The notes: generated from the sequence alone by a model not told the origin. A stretch of DNA of 53,470 nt from Gemella haemolysans (GCF_001553035.1 NZ_KQ959936.1:1-53470), one strand, 5' to 3'; shown: positions 16,757 to 26,713, counted from the first letter of the stretch. Program-made: numbers and translations.

Positions 16757-17803
16757 ATGATAGAATTAGGAATTAGTACATTTGGTGAAACAACTGAAAT
16801 AGAAGGAACTGGTATAACACCAACGCATGATGAACGTATTAGAAATATGATAGAAGAGATGAAACTTGCTGATGAAGTTGGATTAGATCTTTATGCTATA
16901 GGGGAACATCATAGAGAAGATTTTGCTGTTTCAGCACCTGAGATATTGTTAGCAGCAGGAGCAGCTGTTACGAAGAATATAAGATTAAGTTCTGCGGTAA
17001 CAGTACTTTCATCTTCGGACCCTGTAAGAGTTTATCAACAGTATGCAACTATTGATGCTATTTCTAATGGTAGAGCAGAAGTCATGGTAGGTCGAGGTTC
17101 TTTTACAGAATCATTCCCATTATTTGGTTATGATTTAGCAGACTATGAGGAATTGTTTGATGAAAAATTAGAGATGTTGGAGAAAATAAAGGCTAATGAA
17201 AAATTAACATGGAAAGGAAAGCATACACAAAAGGTAGAAAATAAGGGAGTATATCCAAGAAGTGTTCAAAAAGATTTTCCAATCTGGGTAGCAACAGGTG
17301 GGAATACAGAATCAACCATTAAAATAGCACAAAAAGGATTACCAATAGCATATGCAATAATTGGTGGACAATACAAAGCTTTCAAGGGATTAACAGATTA
17401 TTATAGAGCTATTGGGAAGCATTCTGGGTTTGATGAAAGTCGTTTAAAAGTTGCTTCACATTCATGGGGCTTCATAGCTGAAACTGATGAGGAAGCTATT
17501 AAAAAATATTTCCATCCAACAAAACAAGTAGTAGATGCAATCTCAAAAGATAGACCATTTTGGAGACCACTTGCTTTTGAACAATATTTAAATAGTGTAG
17601 GTCTAGACGGATCTATGTTAGTAGGAAGTCCTGAGACTGTAGCGAATAAACTTATTGATATGATAGAAACATTAGGATTGGATAGATTTATGTTGCATCT
17701 TCCACTTGGATCTATGCCACATGAAGATATAATGAAAGCTATAAGGTTATTTGGCGAAGAAGTAGCTCCACGAGTTCGAGAATATTTTAAATCTAAAAAA
17801 TAA
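16757..17803 (+). CDS. Luciferase-like (LLM class) flavin-dependent oxidoreductase
   Basis: The 348-residue TIM-barrel protein has the bacterial luciferase-like family pattern: LGISTFGET at the first strand, ADEVGLDLYAIGEHHREDF (38-56), the LSSAVTVLSSSDPVRVYQQYATIDAISNGRAEVMVGRG core and the WVATGGNTEST strand. These enzymes use reduced FMN (rarely F420) to oxidise or reduce small molecules. The substrate cannot be read from sequence. TAGGAGG precedes the ATG. It follows a MarR gene with a matching operator and is plausibly induced by reactive compounds such as quinones or aldehydes; that is inference from the operator type. Confidence 0.85.
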   Translation: MIELGISTFGETTEIEGTGITPTHDERIRNMIEEMKLADEVGLDLYAIGEHHREDFAVSAPEILLAAGAAVTKNIRLSSAVTVLSSSDPVRVYQQYATIDAISNGRAEVMVGRGSFTESFPLFGYDLADYEELFDEKLEMLEKIKANEKLTWKGKHTQKVENKGVYPRSVQKDFPIWVATGGNTESTIKIAQKGLPIAYAIIGGQYKAFKGLTDYYRAIGKHSGFDESRLKVASHSWGFIAETDEEAIKKYFHPTKQVVDAISKDRPFWRPLAFEQYLNSVGLDGSMLVGSPETVANKLIDMIETLGLDRFMLHLPLGSMPHEDIMKAIRLFGEEVAPRVREYFKSKK

Positions 17804-17895
17804 AATTTAAATTTATAAATCAAATAAATATATTTTTTCTAAATAATTGATCTCTATGTTATAATGAGTAGATAATAAACATATGGAGTGAAACG

Positions 17896-18579
17896 ATGAT
17901 ATTAGATAAGTATAAATATTTATTATTTGATTTAGATGATACCTTATTGGATTTTGGTAAGGCACAGGTATTAGCTTTTAAAAAATTATTAGAAGATGAG
18001 AATATTGAGTATAATGATGAGCTATTTGAAAAATATGAAACAATAAATAAATCTTTATGGAGAAGTTTTGAACGTGGGGAAATATCGAATAAAGAAGTTA
18101 CAAGTGAAAGATTTATAAGATTTTTTTCATTGTTTGATAGAAAAATCGATGGTAGTGAAGTAGATAATAGATATAGAGGTTATCTTGCCGAGGGGAATCA
18201 ACTTTTTGATGGGATTATAGAGATGTTAGAAAAATTAAGTTTAACTCATAAATTATACATAGCATCTAATGGTATTGGAATCACTCAACATACAAGACTA
18301 AAAAATAATAATCTTAATAAGTATTTTGAGAAAATTTTTATTTCGGAAGAAATTGGTAGCAAGAAACCAGATAGAGAATTTTTTGAAATTATATTTAAAG
18401 AAATTTGTGTTAAAAATAAGAAAGAAGTTTTAATGATAGGAGATACTTTTACATCCGATATACTGGGTGCTAATAATGCAGGAATAGATAGTTGTTTAGT
18501 AGATATTCATAAAATTTCTAATCCAGAGATTGTTCCTACGTATAAAATTGAAAAGACGATAGATTTATTGGAATTATAA
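17896..18579 (+). CDS. HAD-superfamily 5'-nucleotidase/phosphatase, YjjG-like
   Basis: The 227-residue protein has all four HAD motifs: FDLDDTLLDF with the nucleophile Asp (12) and acid Asp (14), SNG near residue 117, KKPDREFF near 156, and IGDTFTSDILGANNAG near 181. A helical cap of subclass IA lies between motifs I and II. Length and pattern match YjjG, a house-cleaning nucleotidase that removes non-canonical nucleoside monophosphates such as those of 5-halogenated or oxidised pyrimidines. It is monocistronic and convergent with the CDF gene, sharing a terminator. The start follows a GGAGTG site. Confidence 0.85.
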   Translation: MILDKYKYLLFDLDDTLLDFGKAQVLAFKKLLEDENIEYNDELFEKYETINKSLWRSFERGEISNKEVTSERFIRFFSLFDRKIDGSEVDNRYRGYLAEGNQLFDGIIEMLEKLSLTHKLYIASNGIGITQHTRLKNNNLNKYFEKIFISEEIGSKKPDREFFEIIFKEICVKNKKEVLMIGDTFTSDILGANNAGIDSCLVDIHKISNPEIVPTYKIEKTIDLLEL

Positions 18580-18618
18580 AAAATGTCTAGGTTGATAATA
18601 TATCAACTTAGACATTTT
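18580..18618. terminator. Bidirectional terminator between the HAD and CDF genes
   Basis: An 18-bp stem with one mismatch (18580-18597 with 18601-18618), with A and T runs on either side, serves two convergent genes. Confidence 0.85.
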
Positions 18619-18621
18619 CTT

Positions 18622-19527
18622 TTATAGACTGTGATCGTTGTATTTAATATTTTCTAATGCGATGAAGCAATGTTCTATATTATATTCTTCTTTAAGTACT
18701 ATTTTAACATTTTCTACAATTTTATAATCATGGCTTGTTTCATATTCATCTAGTAAAATATGCATTGCAGCATTGATTTCATTTGTATCAGTATGCCAAA
18801 TATGAAATTCATGAATATCAGCAATTCCTTCTACTTCTTTAATTTTATTGTAAATTTCTTCTGTATCTAAAGTAGTAGCTTCCATTAAAATAACAAATGA
18901 TGATTTAGTAATTTTATAACCACCTTTGAAAAGAATTATACTGATGATAATACTCATAATAACATCGACGATTTGATAATTTGTAAAGTAAATTATAGTT
19001 GATGAAATTATGATTCCGATAGAACTGATTAAATCACCAAGGAAATGCCATAGTGCACTTTGAATATTTAAGTTATCCTCTTCTTTTAAACTCTTTGTTA
19101 AAATTATAGTTACTACAATATTGAAGATTAATCCGATTGTAGAAATTATAAGCATTGATTTGAAATCAATATCTTTTGGATTGAAGAATCTCATAAATCC
19201 TTCAAAAATTAAGTAAATTGAAATACCGATTAGCATTAGCCCATTGATAAAGGCTGCTAGTACTTCTAATCTGACAAAACCAAAAGTATATTTTTTATTA
19301 GGTTTTTTAGAGCTGAATAGTAAGGCTATTAGACTAAATCCTAATGCAATAACATCAGAAAACATGTGGAAAGAATCTCCTAAAAGTGCTAATGAATTAG
19401 AAAGCAGCCCTCCAATGTATTCTAGTAATGCAAAACTTATTGTTAAAATTAATGTTATATAAAGTATTTTTTTTGAATATGCTTGAATTTTATAATGTTT
19501 TTTATGATGAAAATTTGTTTGTATCAT
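18622..19527 (-). CDS. Cation diffusion facilitator, zinc/cadmium efflux type
   Basis: The 301-residue protein has six membrane helices and a C-terminal metal-sensing domain. The transport site shows the His-x3-Asp pattern twice: H54/D58 in helix 2 (LGDSFHMFSD) and H161/D165 in helix 5 (WHFLGD). That pattern is typical of zinc- and cadmium-exporting members such as ZitB or CzcD, while manganese and iron members use Asp there. The His-poor loop after helix 4 is short. The cytoplasmic domain includes the HEFHIWHTD strand (about 241-249). The protein should antiport divalent metal for protons. A TTGTAA/TATAAT promoter lies about 30 nt upstream. Confidence 0.9.
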   Translation of the reverse strand: MIQTNFHHKKHYKIQAYSKKILYITLILTISFALLEYIGGLLSNSLALLGDSFHMFSDVIALGFSLIALLFSSKKPNKKYTFGFVRLEVLAAFINGLMLIGISIYLIFEGFMRFFNPKDIDFKSMLIISTIGLIFNIVVTIILTKSLKEEDNLNIQSALWHFLGDLISSIGIIISSTIIYFTNYQIVDVIMSIIISIILFKGGYKITKSSFVILMEATTLDTEEIYNKIKEVEGIADIHEFHIWHTDTNEINAAMHILLDEYETSHDYKIVENVKIVLKEEYNIEHCFIALENIKYNDHSL

Positions 19528-19556
19528 TTATTTCTCCTTTTTTATAGAATATTGTT

Positions 19557-19585
19557 ATTATAACCTATGTTTAGTAACATTACAA
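19557..19585 (-). promoter_or_regulatory. CDF gene promoter (minus strand)
   Basis: On the minus strand TTGTAA (19585-19580), 17 nt, TATAAT (19562-19557). I saw no clear metal-regulator palindrome overlapping it. Confidence 0.65.
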
Positions 19586-19633
19586 AAATACAGCACTGAT
19601 AACAATTATTAGTATTTTTATCATTAAGGTCTA

Positions 19634-19662
19634 TTGATTTTTTGGTGTTAGTTTGCTAAAAT
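19634..19662 (+). promoter_or_regulatory. SGNH hydrolase promoter
   Basis: TTGATT (19634-19639), 17-nt spacer, TAAAAT (19657-19662), 37 nt before the start codon. Confidence 0.6.
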
Positions 19663-19698
19663 TAAGAAGAATTTAAAAGGATAAAGGTGGAGAAAATT

Positions 19699-20346
19699 AT
19701 GCGTATTTTATGTATTGGGGATAGTAATACTTGGGGATATGTCCCTGGAGAAGATGGAGTAAGAACTGAAAAAAGATGGACTAATTTATTAGCGGAGTTC
19801 CGTTCTAATGACACTATAATAGAAGAAGGTCTTTGCGGAAGAACAGTAACAGCAAGGGATACTATTCTTCCTGTTAGATGCGGTATTGACACACTGCCGG
19901 TTTTAATGCTTAGTCATGTACCCGTTGATTTGGTGATTATAATGTTAGGTACAAATGATTTGAAAAAACAATTTAATCCAAGTGCAAAACATATTTCTAG
20001 TGGTATTGAGGAATATATAAAATATATTAAGAATCCTAATCTAATAACTGGGTATAAAATTCCGAAGATTTTAGTTGTTTCACCAGTTCCACTTCGTGAT
20101 GAAATAGTAGAAAGACAAAGTCTATTTGGTAATTTTGATGAAAATAGTTTAAAACAATCAAAATTCTTAGCACAAACATTTAAAGAAGTTAGCGATAAAT
20201 ATGAAGTTGACTTTTTAAATGCTGGACGTGTAGCAGAAACATCATTAGTGGATTGCATTCACCTAGATGATAAAAATCATGAAAAATTAGCGAAATATAT
20301 CGCTAGTAAAGTATCAGAAATATTAGATTACGAAGAAGCAAGATAA
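19699..20346 (+). CDS. SGNH/GDSL-family hydrolase (arylesterase-like)
   Basis: I choose ATG 19699, preceded by AGGTGGAG (19685-19692); the in-frame GTG at 19687 overlaps that ribosome site. The 215-residue protein shows the four SGNH blocks: CIGDSNTWG with catalytic Ser9, a Gly in block II near 44-47, GTND (84-87) with Asn86, and DCIHLD with Asp185 and His188. There is no signal peptide, so it is a cytoplasmic esterase or lipase-like enzyme. Relatives include arylesterases and acyl-CoA thioesterases; the substrate is unresolved. Monocistronic. Confidence 0.85.
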   Translation: MRILCIGDSNTWGYVPGEDGVRTEKRWTNLLAEFRSNDTIIEEGLCGRTVTARDTILPVRCGIDTLPVLMLSHVPVDLVIIMLGTNDLKKQFNPSAKHISSGIEEYIKYIKNPNLITGYKIPKILVVSPVPLRDEIVERQSLFGNFDENSLKQSKFLAQTFKEVSDKYEVDFLNAGRVAETSLVDCIHLDDKNHEKLAKYIASKVSEILDYEEAR

Positions 20347-20350
20347 ATAA

Positions 20351-20400
20351 AAAGGTAGTAAACTTTCTAACTTAGAGAGTTTACTACCTTTCTATTTTTT
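20351..20400. terminator. Bidirectional terminator between SGNH and membrane-protein genes
   Basis: AAAGGTAGTAAACT-TCT pairs with AGA-AGTTTACTACCTTT (17-18 bp, 5-nt loop) and is flanked by A and T runs. It overlaps the last codons of the minus-strand gene. Confidence 0.85.
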
Positions 20401-21273
20401 ATACTGGTTAAAACATCGAGTACTTATGATGACACAAGCGTAACACGGTAGGAAGTATTTCCAGTCGTATTCTAAAACAAAAAATAAATTGATAAATATT
20501 AACTCTAATATTGTAAAATACACACCAATTATATATGTATTACCTGATTGTTTTGTTAAAGTTCTATCTATTGTTTTAAATATTCTTCGATAGATAGTTA
20601 ATAAAAGAATGTATACTATACTAATTAACAAAATTATCTTTGTAGTAATATTTATTTTTAAATCACTTAACCACAAACTAATAGCTATGGTGTTAGTAAT
20701 TATAAATAAATGACCAGTTAAGTGATAAAAATTAATATCTCTTACATGAACACTTCTCGATATAAAACTTGGAAATAATTGACTTATTATAAAAGTAAGA
20801 AGTATAAACCAGTAACTATAATCTATAAGTATTAAACCTAATAATAAAGAAAGTGTACGACCTGTGTGAATATAACAAAATGGTTCAGTTAATTTTTTTA
20901 TCATAAGGTCTTTTTTATCAGTAAGAATATATTCTGTTATGTGTTGAATACTTAGTATTACGGATAGTAGGATTAATGTTGCAAGTATATATTTAATATT
21001 TAAAGAATTTCTCACTAGTAAATTCAATATAATAAGTATTTGTGAAATTAAAAAGAAGTAATTTATAAAACTATCTTTTCCGTATCTATTTAGATGAACA
21101 ACTTCCAACAGCCAACTATTAAAGAAAATAATAAAAAGTAGTATAAAGTGAAAAAAAACGTATATTGACTTATCTGAAAATGAATAATCTACTGAGAATT
21201 TACTTATTAATAAAGACAATGAAATTGTGTAAAAAGACGTTAGAATAGTCTCTTTTTTTAAAATAAAATTCAA
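20392..21273 (-). CDS. Multi-pass membrane protein, possibly LtrA-like
   Basis: The 293-residue protein is hydrophobic throughout, with roughly eight predicted membrane helices and short basic loops. The stretch FNSWLLEVVHLNRYGKDSF (about 51-69) loosely recalls the helix-2 motif of low-temperature-requirement A (LtrA) family proteins, whose function is unknown. That resemblance is my only clue and is weak. There are no catalytic motifs. The start follows AAGGAGGAAAC. A promoter and a terminator-like hairpin lie in its own 5' leader (21316-21423), so it may be controlled by attenuation. Codon use and base composition match its neighbours. Confidence 0.6.
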   Translation of the reverse strand: MNFILKKETILTSFYTISLSLLISKFSVDYSFSDKSIYVFFHFILLFIIFFNSWLLEVVHLNRYGKDSFINYFFLISQILIILNLLVRNSLNIKYILATLILLSVILSIQHITEYILTDKKDLMIKKLTEPFCYIHTGRTLSLLLGLILIDYSYWFILLTFIISQLFPSFISRSVHVRDINFYHLTGHLFIITNTIAISLWLSDLKINITTKIILLISIVYILLLTIYRRIFKTIDRTLTKQSGNTYIIGVYFTILELIFINLFFVLEYDWKYFLPCYACVIISTRCFNQYKK

Positions 21274-21315
21274 GATAAAGTTTCCTCCTTACCACTACAA
21301 TAACTGTGATTTAGA

Positions 21316-21364
21316 TAAAAAAATATCGAAGTTATCCGTAGCACAGGGCTAGGGGGATAACTTC
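21316..21364 (-). terminator. Leader terminator/attenuator before the LtrA-like gene
   Basis: GAAGTTATCC and GGATAACTTC (21328-21337 and 21355-21364) form a perfect 10-bp stem. Read on the minus strand it is followed by GATATTTTTTTATC, a U tract, yet it lies in front of, not after, the minus-strand gene. Confidence 0.6.
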
Positions 21365-21395
21365 AACCTTCTAAACAAAACAGAAAGAAGTTATA

Positions 21396-21423
21396 ATTAT
21401 ATTCTATCAAAAATAAATGTAAA
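21396..21423 (-). promoter_or_regulatory. Minus-strand promoter of the LtrA-like gene
   Basis: On the minus strand TTTACA (21423-21418), 16 nt, TATAAT (21401-21396). The transcript would begin just before the leader hairpin. Confidence 0.5.
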
Positions 21424-21439
21424 TATCAATAAAAGGAGA

Positions 21440-21617
21440 AGGGTATGCCCCAACAGTCCTAAGATTTAACAAGGTTCATATGAGAATTCATATATGTAGT
21501 GGGTTATTGATATCTAAAATTGATTTATAAAAGCTTTTTAGATATCTAATAAACTATGCGGAGGTGATTCGACAAGATCTTGTCTCTTTAAAATCAGGAC
21601 TTTGTCGATTCGCTCCC
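21440..21617 (+). repeat. Dispersed structured repeat, copy A
   Basis: This 178-bp block aligns end to end with the reverse complement of 44034-44202 (copy B). Shared blocks, in order: a GGG...CCC mini-hairpin, ATTTAACAA-GTTC, GTAGTGG/CAGTGG, TTATTGATATCTAAA, AAAAGCTTTTTAGATATC, TAATAAACT-TGCG, and GTGA-TCGACAA. TTATTGATATCTAAA and TTTAGATATCTAATAA form one arm-to-arm hairpin, and a second long hairpin (about 21560-21616) closes the right end. It lies between the divergent LtrA-like gene and lysS. I recognise no known element. Confidence 0.75.
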
Positions 21618-21711
21618 ATAAGTTATTTAAAGTATTAGTAAATAATTATAATTTATAGTAGGAAATTTTAATAAAATTATTGTTAAAGATTTAACAATTT
21701 CATTGAAAATA

Positions 21712-21720
21712 TGTTATAAT
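21712..21720 (+). promoter_or_regulatory. lysS promoter (extended -10)
   Basis: TGTTATAAT, an extended -10, with a weak -35 (TAACAA) 17 nt upstream of TATAAT. It lies 49 nt before the lysS start. Confidence 0.55.
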
Positions 21721-21733
21721 AGGGAGTATCTGA

Positions 21734-23269
<1,536 letters not shown>

Positions 23270-23390
23270 GAAAACGTTGATATATAAAGGTTTGTAGACG
23301 GTGATATAAAAACATCCGCTTATTGAAAAAAGGGAAAATATTTATAAAAATTAAATCTCCCTAAAATTTAGGAAGCTTTAATAGAAAATT

Positions 23391-23414
23391 AAAGGGAGTT
23401 TAGTCTCCCTTTTT
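23391..23414 (+). terminator. lysS terminator
   Basis: AAAGGGAG, TTTAGT loop, CTCCCTTTTT. A second, nested hairpin (ATTAAA-CCTAAA with TTTAGG-TTTAAT) lies just before it at about 23350-23382. Confidence 0.85.
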
Positions 23415-23445
23415 GTATATAAATAAGATATATAAGGAGTATCCA

Positions 23446-24507
23446 ATGGCAAGCTTTTTTGATAAATTAAAAGAAAAATTTTCTGCTAAGGAAGAATTAA
23501 ATGAAGAACTGATTTCACTTGATGAATATGAAGAATTCGTCGAGAGTCAGTTTGTAACTGAAAAATTTAAAAAAGGTCTTAAGAAATCACGTGATAATTT
23601 CTCTAATGCACTTAATAATTTAATTAGCTCATATAGAGAAATTAACGAGGAGTTTTTCGAGGATTTAGAAGAACTGTTAATTCAATCGGATGTTAGTTAT
23701 AACACTGTACTAGAATTAGTTGATTACTTAAAAGTTGAATCACAAAGACAAAATTTAAAAGAACCAAGTGAACTACAAAGTATGATTATTGAAAAACTTG
23801 TCGATGTTTACATGGAAGGTACTGTAAAATCTGAATTAAACTATGCGCCAGAAAAAGAACTTTCAGTATTTCTATTTGTAGGGGTTAATGGAGTTGGTAA
23901 GACTACTTCTATTGGTAAACTAGCTCATAATCTTAAAAAAGAAGGAAAAAAAGTACTGATAGCTGCTGGAGATACATTCAGAGCAGGTGCAATTGATCAG
24001 CTTGATGTATGGGCTAAACGTAGTGGTGCAGATATAGTTAAATCACATGAAGGAGCTGATTCAGCAGCGATAATCTTTGATGCGATTCAATCTGCCAAAG
24101 CAAAAGGCTACGATGTATTATTATGTGATACGGCTGGTCGTTTACAAAATAAAGATCATTTAATGAAAGAACTTGAAAAAATTGTTCGTGTAATTAAGAA
24201 GGAAGTTCCAGAAGGACCTCATGAAGTGTTATTAACAATCGATGCAACAACTGGCCAAAACGGAATTCTTCAAGCTAAAACATTCAAAGAAGTTAGTGAT
24301 GTTACAGGTGTAATTCTTACTAAACTTGATGGAACTGCTAAAGGTGGTATTGTTATAGCTATTAAGAAAGAATTAGGAATCCCAGTTAAACTTGTTGGAT
24401 TAGGAGAAAATATTGATGATTTAGAAGTATTCGATCCTGAACAATATATTTATGGGTTATTCTATCAAGAAAATACTGAACAAAAAGAAGAACAAGCAGA
24501 AGAATAA
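23446..24507 (+). CDS. ftsY: Signal recognition particle receptor
   Basis: The start is ATG 23446 behind TAAGGAG, giving 353 residues; an in-frame ATG 33 nt upstream lies in the terminator and has no ribosome site. A short acidic N-terminal region (about 1-40), the helical N domain and the SRP-type GTPase G domain follow in order. Visible motifs are [10 protein letters not shown] (about 146-155), [28 protein letters not shown] and LVGLGE. It docks the SRP-ribosome complex to the membrane translocon by GTP-dependent pairing with Ffh. Ffh itself is not in this window. Confidence 0.96.
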   Translation: MASFFDKLKEKFSAKEELNEELISLDEYEEFVESQFVTEKFKKGLKKSRDNFSNALNNLISSYREINEEFFEDLEELLIQSDVSYNTVLELVDYLKVESQRQNLKEPSELQSMIIEKLVDVYMEGTVKSELNYAPEKELSVFLFVGVNGVGKTTSIGKLAHNLKKEGKKVLIAAGDTFRAGAIDQLDVWAKRSGADIVKSHEGADSAAIIFDAIQSAKAKGYDVLLCDTAGRLQNKDHLMKELEKIVRVIKKEVPEGPHEVLLTIDATTGQNGILQAKTFKEVSDVTGVILTKLDGTAKGGIVIAIKKELGIPVKLVGLGENIDDLEVFDPEQYIYGLFYQENTEQKEEQAEE

Positions 24508-24521
24508 AAAATAATAGTTGG

Positions 24522-24572
24522 AAATATTCATTTTACATGTTTTTATAACAATGTAAAATGGATATTTTTTTA
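24522..24572 (+). terminator. ftsY terminator
   Basis: ATATTCATTTTACAT pairs with ATGTAAAATGGATAT and is followed by a run of T. Confidence 0.85.
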
Positions 24573-24663
24573 TTATACAAATCAACAATTTTTAAAATCA
24601 AATTGCTATAGTAAATCGATGAAAATATTTTAATATTAAATTGGAATTATTTATCAAAATTAA

Positions 24664-24692
24664 TTGAAAAAAAAGCAATAAAAGTATATAAT
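24664..24692 (+). promoter_or_regulatory. crr promoter
   Basis: TTGAAA (24664-24669), 17 nt, TATAAT (24687-24692), 38 nt before the start codon. Confidence 0.75.
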
Positions 24693-24730
24693 AGATATAT
24701 TAAGAAGGCAATAATATATGGAGGATTATA

Positions 24731-25234
24731 ATGGGATTTTTATCTAAATTATTCGGAAAAAAAGAAGAACAAGTACAAGAGTTAGTATTAAACTCATACA
24801 TGAAAGGTAAAGTGGTAGATATTACTGAAGTACCCGATCCAGTATTTGCTCAAAAAATGATGGGAGATGGATTTGCAATTATTCCTGAAGAAGGAAAATT
24901 AGTATCTCCAGTAGCTGGAGAAATTATCCAAGTATTTCCAACAAAACACGCTTTTGGTATTAAATCAGGAGAAGTTGAACTTCTTATTCACGTAGGGTTA
25001 GAAACAGTTGCTATGAAAGGTGATGGATTTGATGTAGCTGTGTCTGCTGGTGATAGAGTTGAAGTAGGTCAAACTTTATTAACTTATGATTTAGAATTTG
25101 TAAAAGAAAAAGCTAAAGATATTATTACTCCTTGTGTGGTTACAAACATGGATTCAGTAGTTAACATTGAAGTATTAAAATTAAATGAATCTGTTGATTT
25201 CTCACAAGAAGTAGCAAAAGTGAAACTTAAATAG
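24731..25234 (+). CDS. crr: PTS glucose-type enzyme IIA
   Basis: The 167-residue stand-alone IIA(Glc) domain has the two active-site histidines in FPTKHAFGI (H73) and LIHVGLETV (H87, the phosphorylated residue in this family). PVAGEI and the long beta-rich fold are conserved. It receives phosphate from HPr and passes it to a IIB domain of a sugar permease. No IIBC is encoded next to it, so it likely serves permeases elsewhere. A strong GGAGG precedes the ATG. A 14-bp perfect inverted repeat overlaps its stop codon. Confidence 0.93.
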   Translation: MGFLSKLFGKKEEQVQELVLNSYMKGKVVDITEVPDPVFAQKMMGDGFAIIPEEGKLVSPVAGEIIQVFPTKHAFGIKSGEVELLIHVGLETVAMKGDGFDVAVSAGDRVEVGQTLLTYDLEFVKEKAKDIITPCVVTNMDSVVNIEVLKLNESVDFSQEVAKVKLK

Positions 25235-25254
25235 ACTAAGGTCTATTTAAGTTT
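25223..25254. terminator. Perfect 14-bp hairpin overlapping the crr stop codon
   Basis: AAACTTAAATAGAC, loop TAAG, GTCTATTTAAGTTT. Only four T follow, so it may be a weak terminator or an mRNA end-stabiliser. Confidence 0.55.
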
Positions 25255-25273
25255 TACTGTTAGTGGCGAAATT

Positions 25274-26713
25274 ATGAATGATAAGAAATTTTGGAAGATT
25301 ATATATCTGTATATAACAAAATATAATTATAGTATATTATATTATCGACCAGAAAAAAAAGATGTCTGGCTTATTAACGAAGATAATGAATTAATAAGAT
25401 TTATATATGGAGATAGTTTTAAATCAACAGAAATAGATAGTATAGTTTCTAATGTCATTAGAAATGAAGTTAGACTAAAAAAAATGTTTAAACTGAGTAG
25501 TTTAAAAATGAAAATCCTTTATGTTTCTCCTGACTTTGATGAAGTTATAAACGACTACAAAAAATATAGAATTTCGAATAGTTTAATCATAGAACGTATA
25601 CTTTATAATGAAAAAAATAGTAAACTTTTCTTAAAAGAAAATGATTCTAGATTTATTGAAGGAACACCAGATACTTTAAGATATAAAAATAGGGTTGTTG
25701 AATTATATAAACGCCAGACATTAGATAGAATTGTATTTAATATAAAGTATAATATTTTGTCTGGAATTTATTTATTATTATTTTTGGTGAATTTTATTGT
25801 GATATATTTTACGAATAACAATTATTCGTTATTCTATTATTTAGAATATAGTTACCAAAAAATAATAAGTGGGCAATTTTATAGGATGTTTACGAGTGTC
25901 TTCACTACAGATAGTTCGATGAAATTATTATTTGTGTTACTTTCTATTTTTTCTACTTCAATATTGTTTAATAAATCATTAAAAATATTAAAGAGTATTG
26001 GAGTATTACTAGTAGTATCATTTATATTTAATTTATTATTAATATTTGGTTACTCTGGAACGCTTGATATAGCGTTAGTTTCTAATATAGCCTTACTAGG
26101 TTCAATTTTTATGGAACAGCTTAGTAAGAAAAATGATAACCTGAAGTTCATGCATTCAGGAGCAATTTCAATAGTTTATTTAACGGTAGCAACACTGGTA
26201 TTTGAAACATCTATAGTACTTTATATCTTTTCTTTTATCTTGGGAGTATTTTTAGAACTTTTCTTGATGAAAAGAAGAAATATATATATTACACTTGTTT
26301 CAATACTAATCTTTAGTGTTTTAGGAGAGGTATTAGTATTAGCTGGTGTTAATACTAAGAGTGTTATAAATAGCTATAGAGCAGGTAGAGTAGAGAATAG
26401 GTTGGTAAAATCATATTCTGATGAAGATATATTTAATTTAGAAAAAGAATTGGCTTCAAAAAATAAATCTGTACTTACTTATTATGAGTTAGGTATGGTG
26501 AAGATGACGTCATCAAGTAAACAAGATGCTAAAAAAGTCTTCTTAGAAGGAATAAGTTTTGATGATTCTTTTGCTCCAATATACTATGATTTAGCTGTTA
26601 TTGAACGTCAGGAAGGTAATTATGAAAAAGCTAAGGAGTATGCGAACCGAGCCTATGAATTAGATGGTAGAGAAAAAAATAAAAACCTAGTAGACGAATT
26701 AAGTAAATTTTAA
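25274..26713 (+). CDS. Degenerate rhomboid (GluP/YqgP-like) protein with TPR tail
   Basis: The 479-residue protein has a soluble N-terminal domain (1-155) and about seven membrane helices (160-358). A soluble tail (378-479) shows TPR-like helices (LTYYELGMVKMTSS, APIYYDLAVIERQEGNYEKAKEYANRAYEL). The rhomboid hallmark before helix 2 survives as SGQFYRMFTSVF (199-210, cf. GEWWRLITPMF). The protease residues do not: the His/Asn block of helix 2 reads DSSMKLLFVLL, the GxSG serine block reads DIALVSNIALLG (265-276), and the helix-6 His region reads YIFSFILGVF. Position directly before yqgQ matches the Bacillus yqgP (gluP) locus. I infer an inactive rhomboid-like membrane protein. The start has only a weak ribosome site. 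Confidence 0.7.
   Translation: MNDKKFWKIIYLYITKYNYSILYYRPEKKDVWLINEDNELIRFIYGDSFKSTEIDSIVSNVIRNEVRLKKMFKLSSLKMKILYVSPDFDEVINDYKKYRISNSLIIERILYNEKNSKLFLKENDSRFIEGTPDTLRYKNRVVELYKRQTLDRIVFNIKYNILSGIYLLLFLVNFIVIYFTNNNYSLFYYLEYSYQKIISGQFYRMFTSVFTTDSSMKLLFVLLSIFSTSILFNKSLKILKSIGVLLVVSFIFNLLLIFGYSGTLDIALVSNIALLGSIFMEQLSKKNDNLKFMHSGAISIVYLTVATLVFETSIVLYIFSFILGVFLELFLMKRRNIYITLVSILIFSVLGEVLVLAGVNTKSVINSYRAGRVENRLVKSYSDEDIFNLEKELASKNKSVLTYYELGMVKMTSSSKQDAKKVFLEGISFDDSFAPIYYDLAVIERQEGNYEKAKEYANRAYELDGREKNKNLVDELSKF

Noticed and set aside
23281-23390. A structured RNA after lysS
   Set aside because: Only a nested hairpin next to the terminator is visible; other apparent pairings do not hold on both arms.
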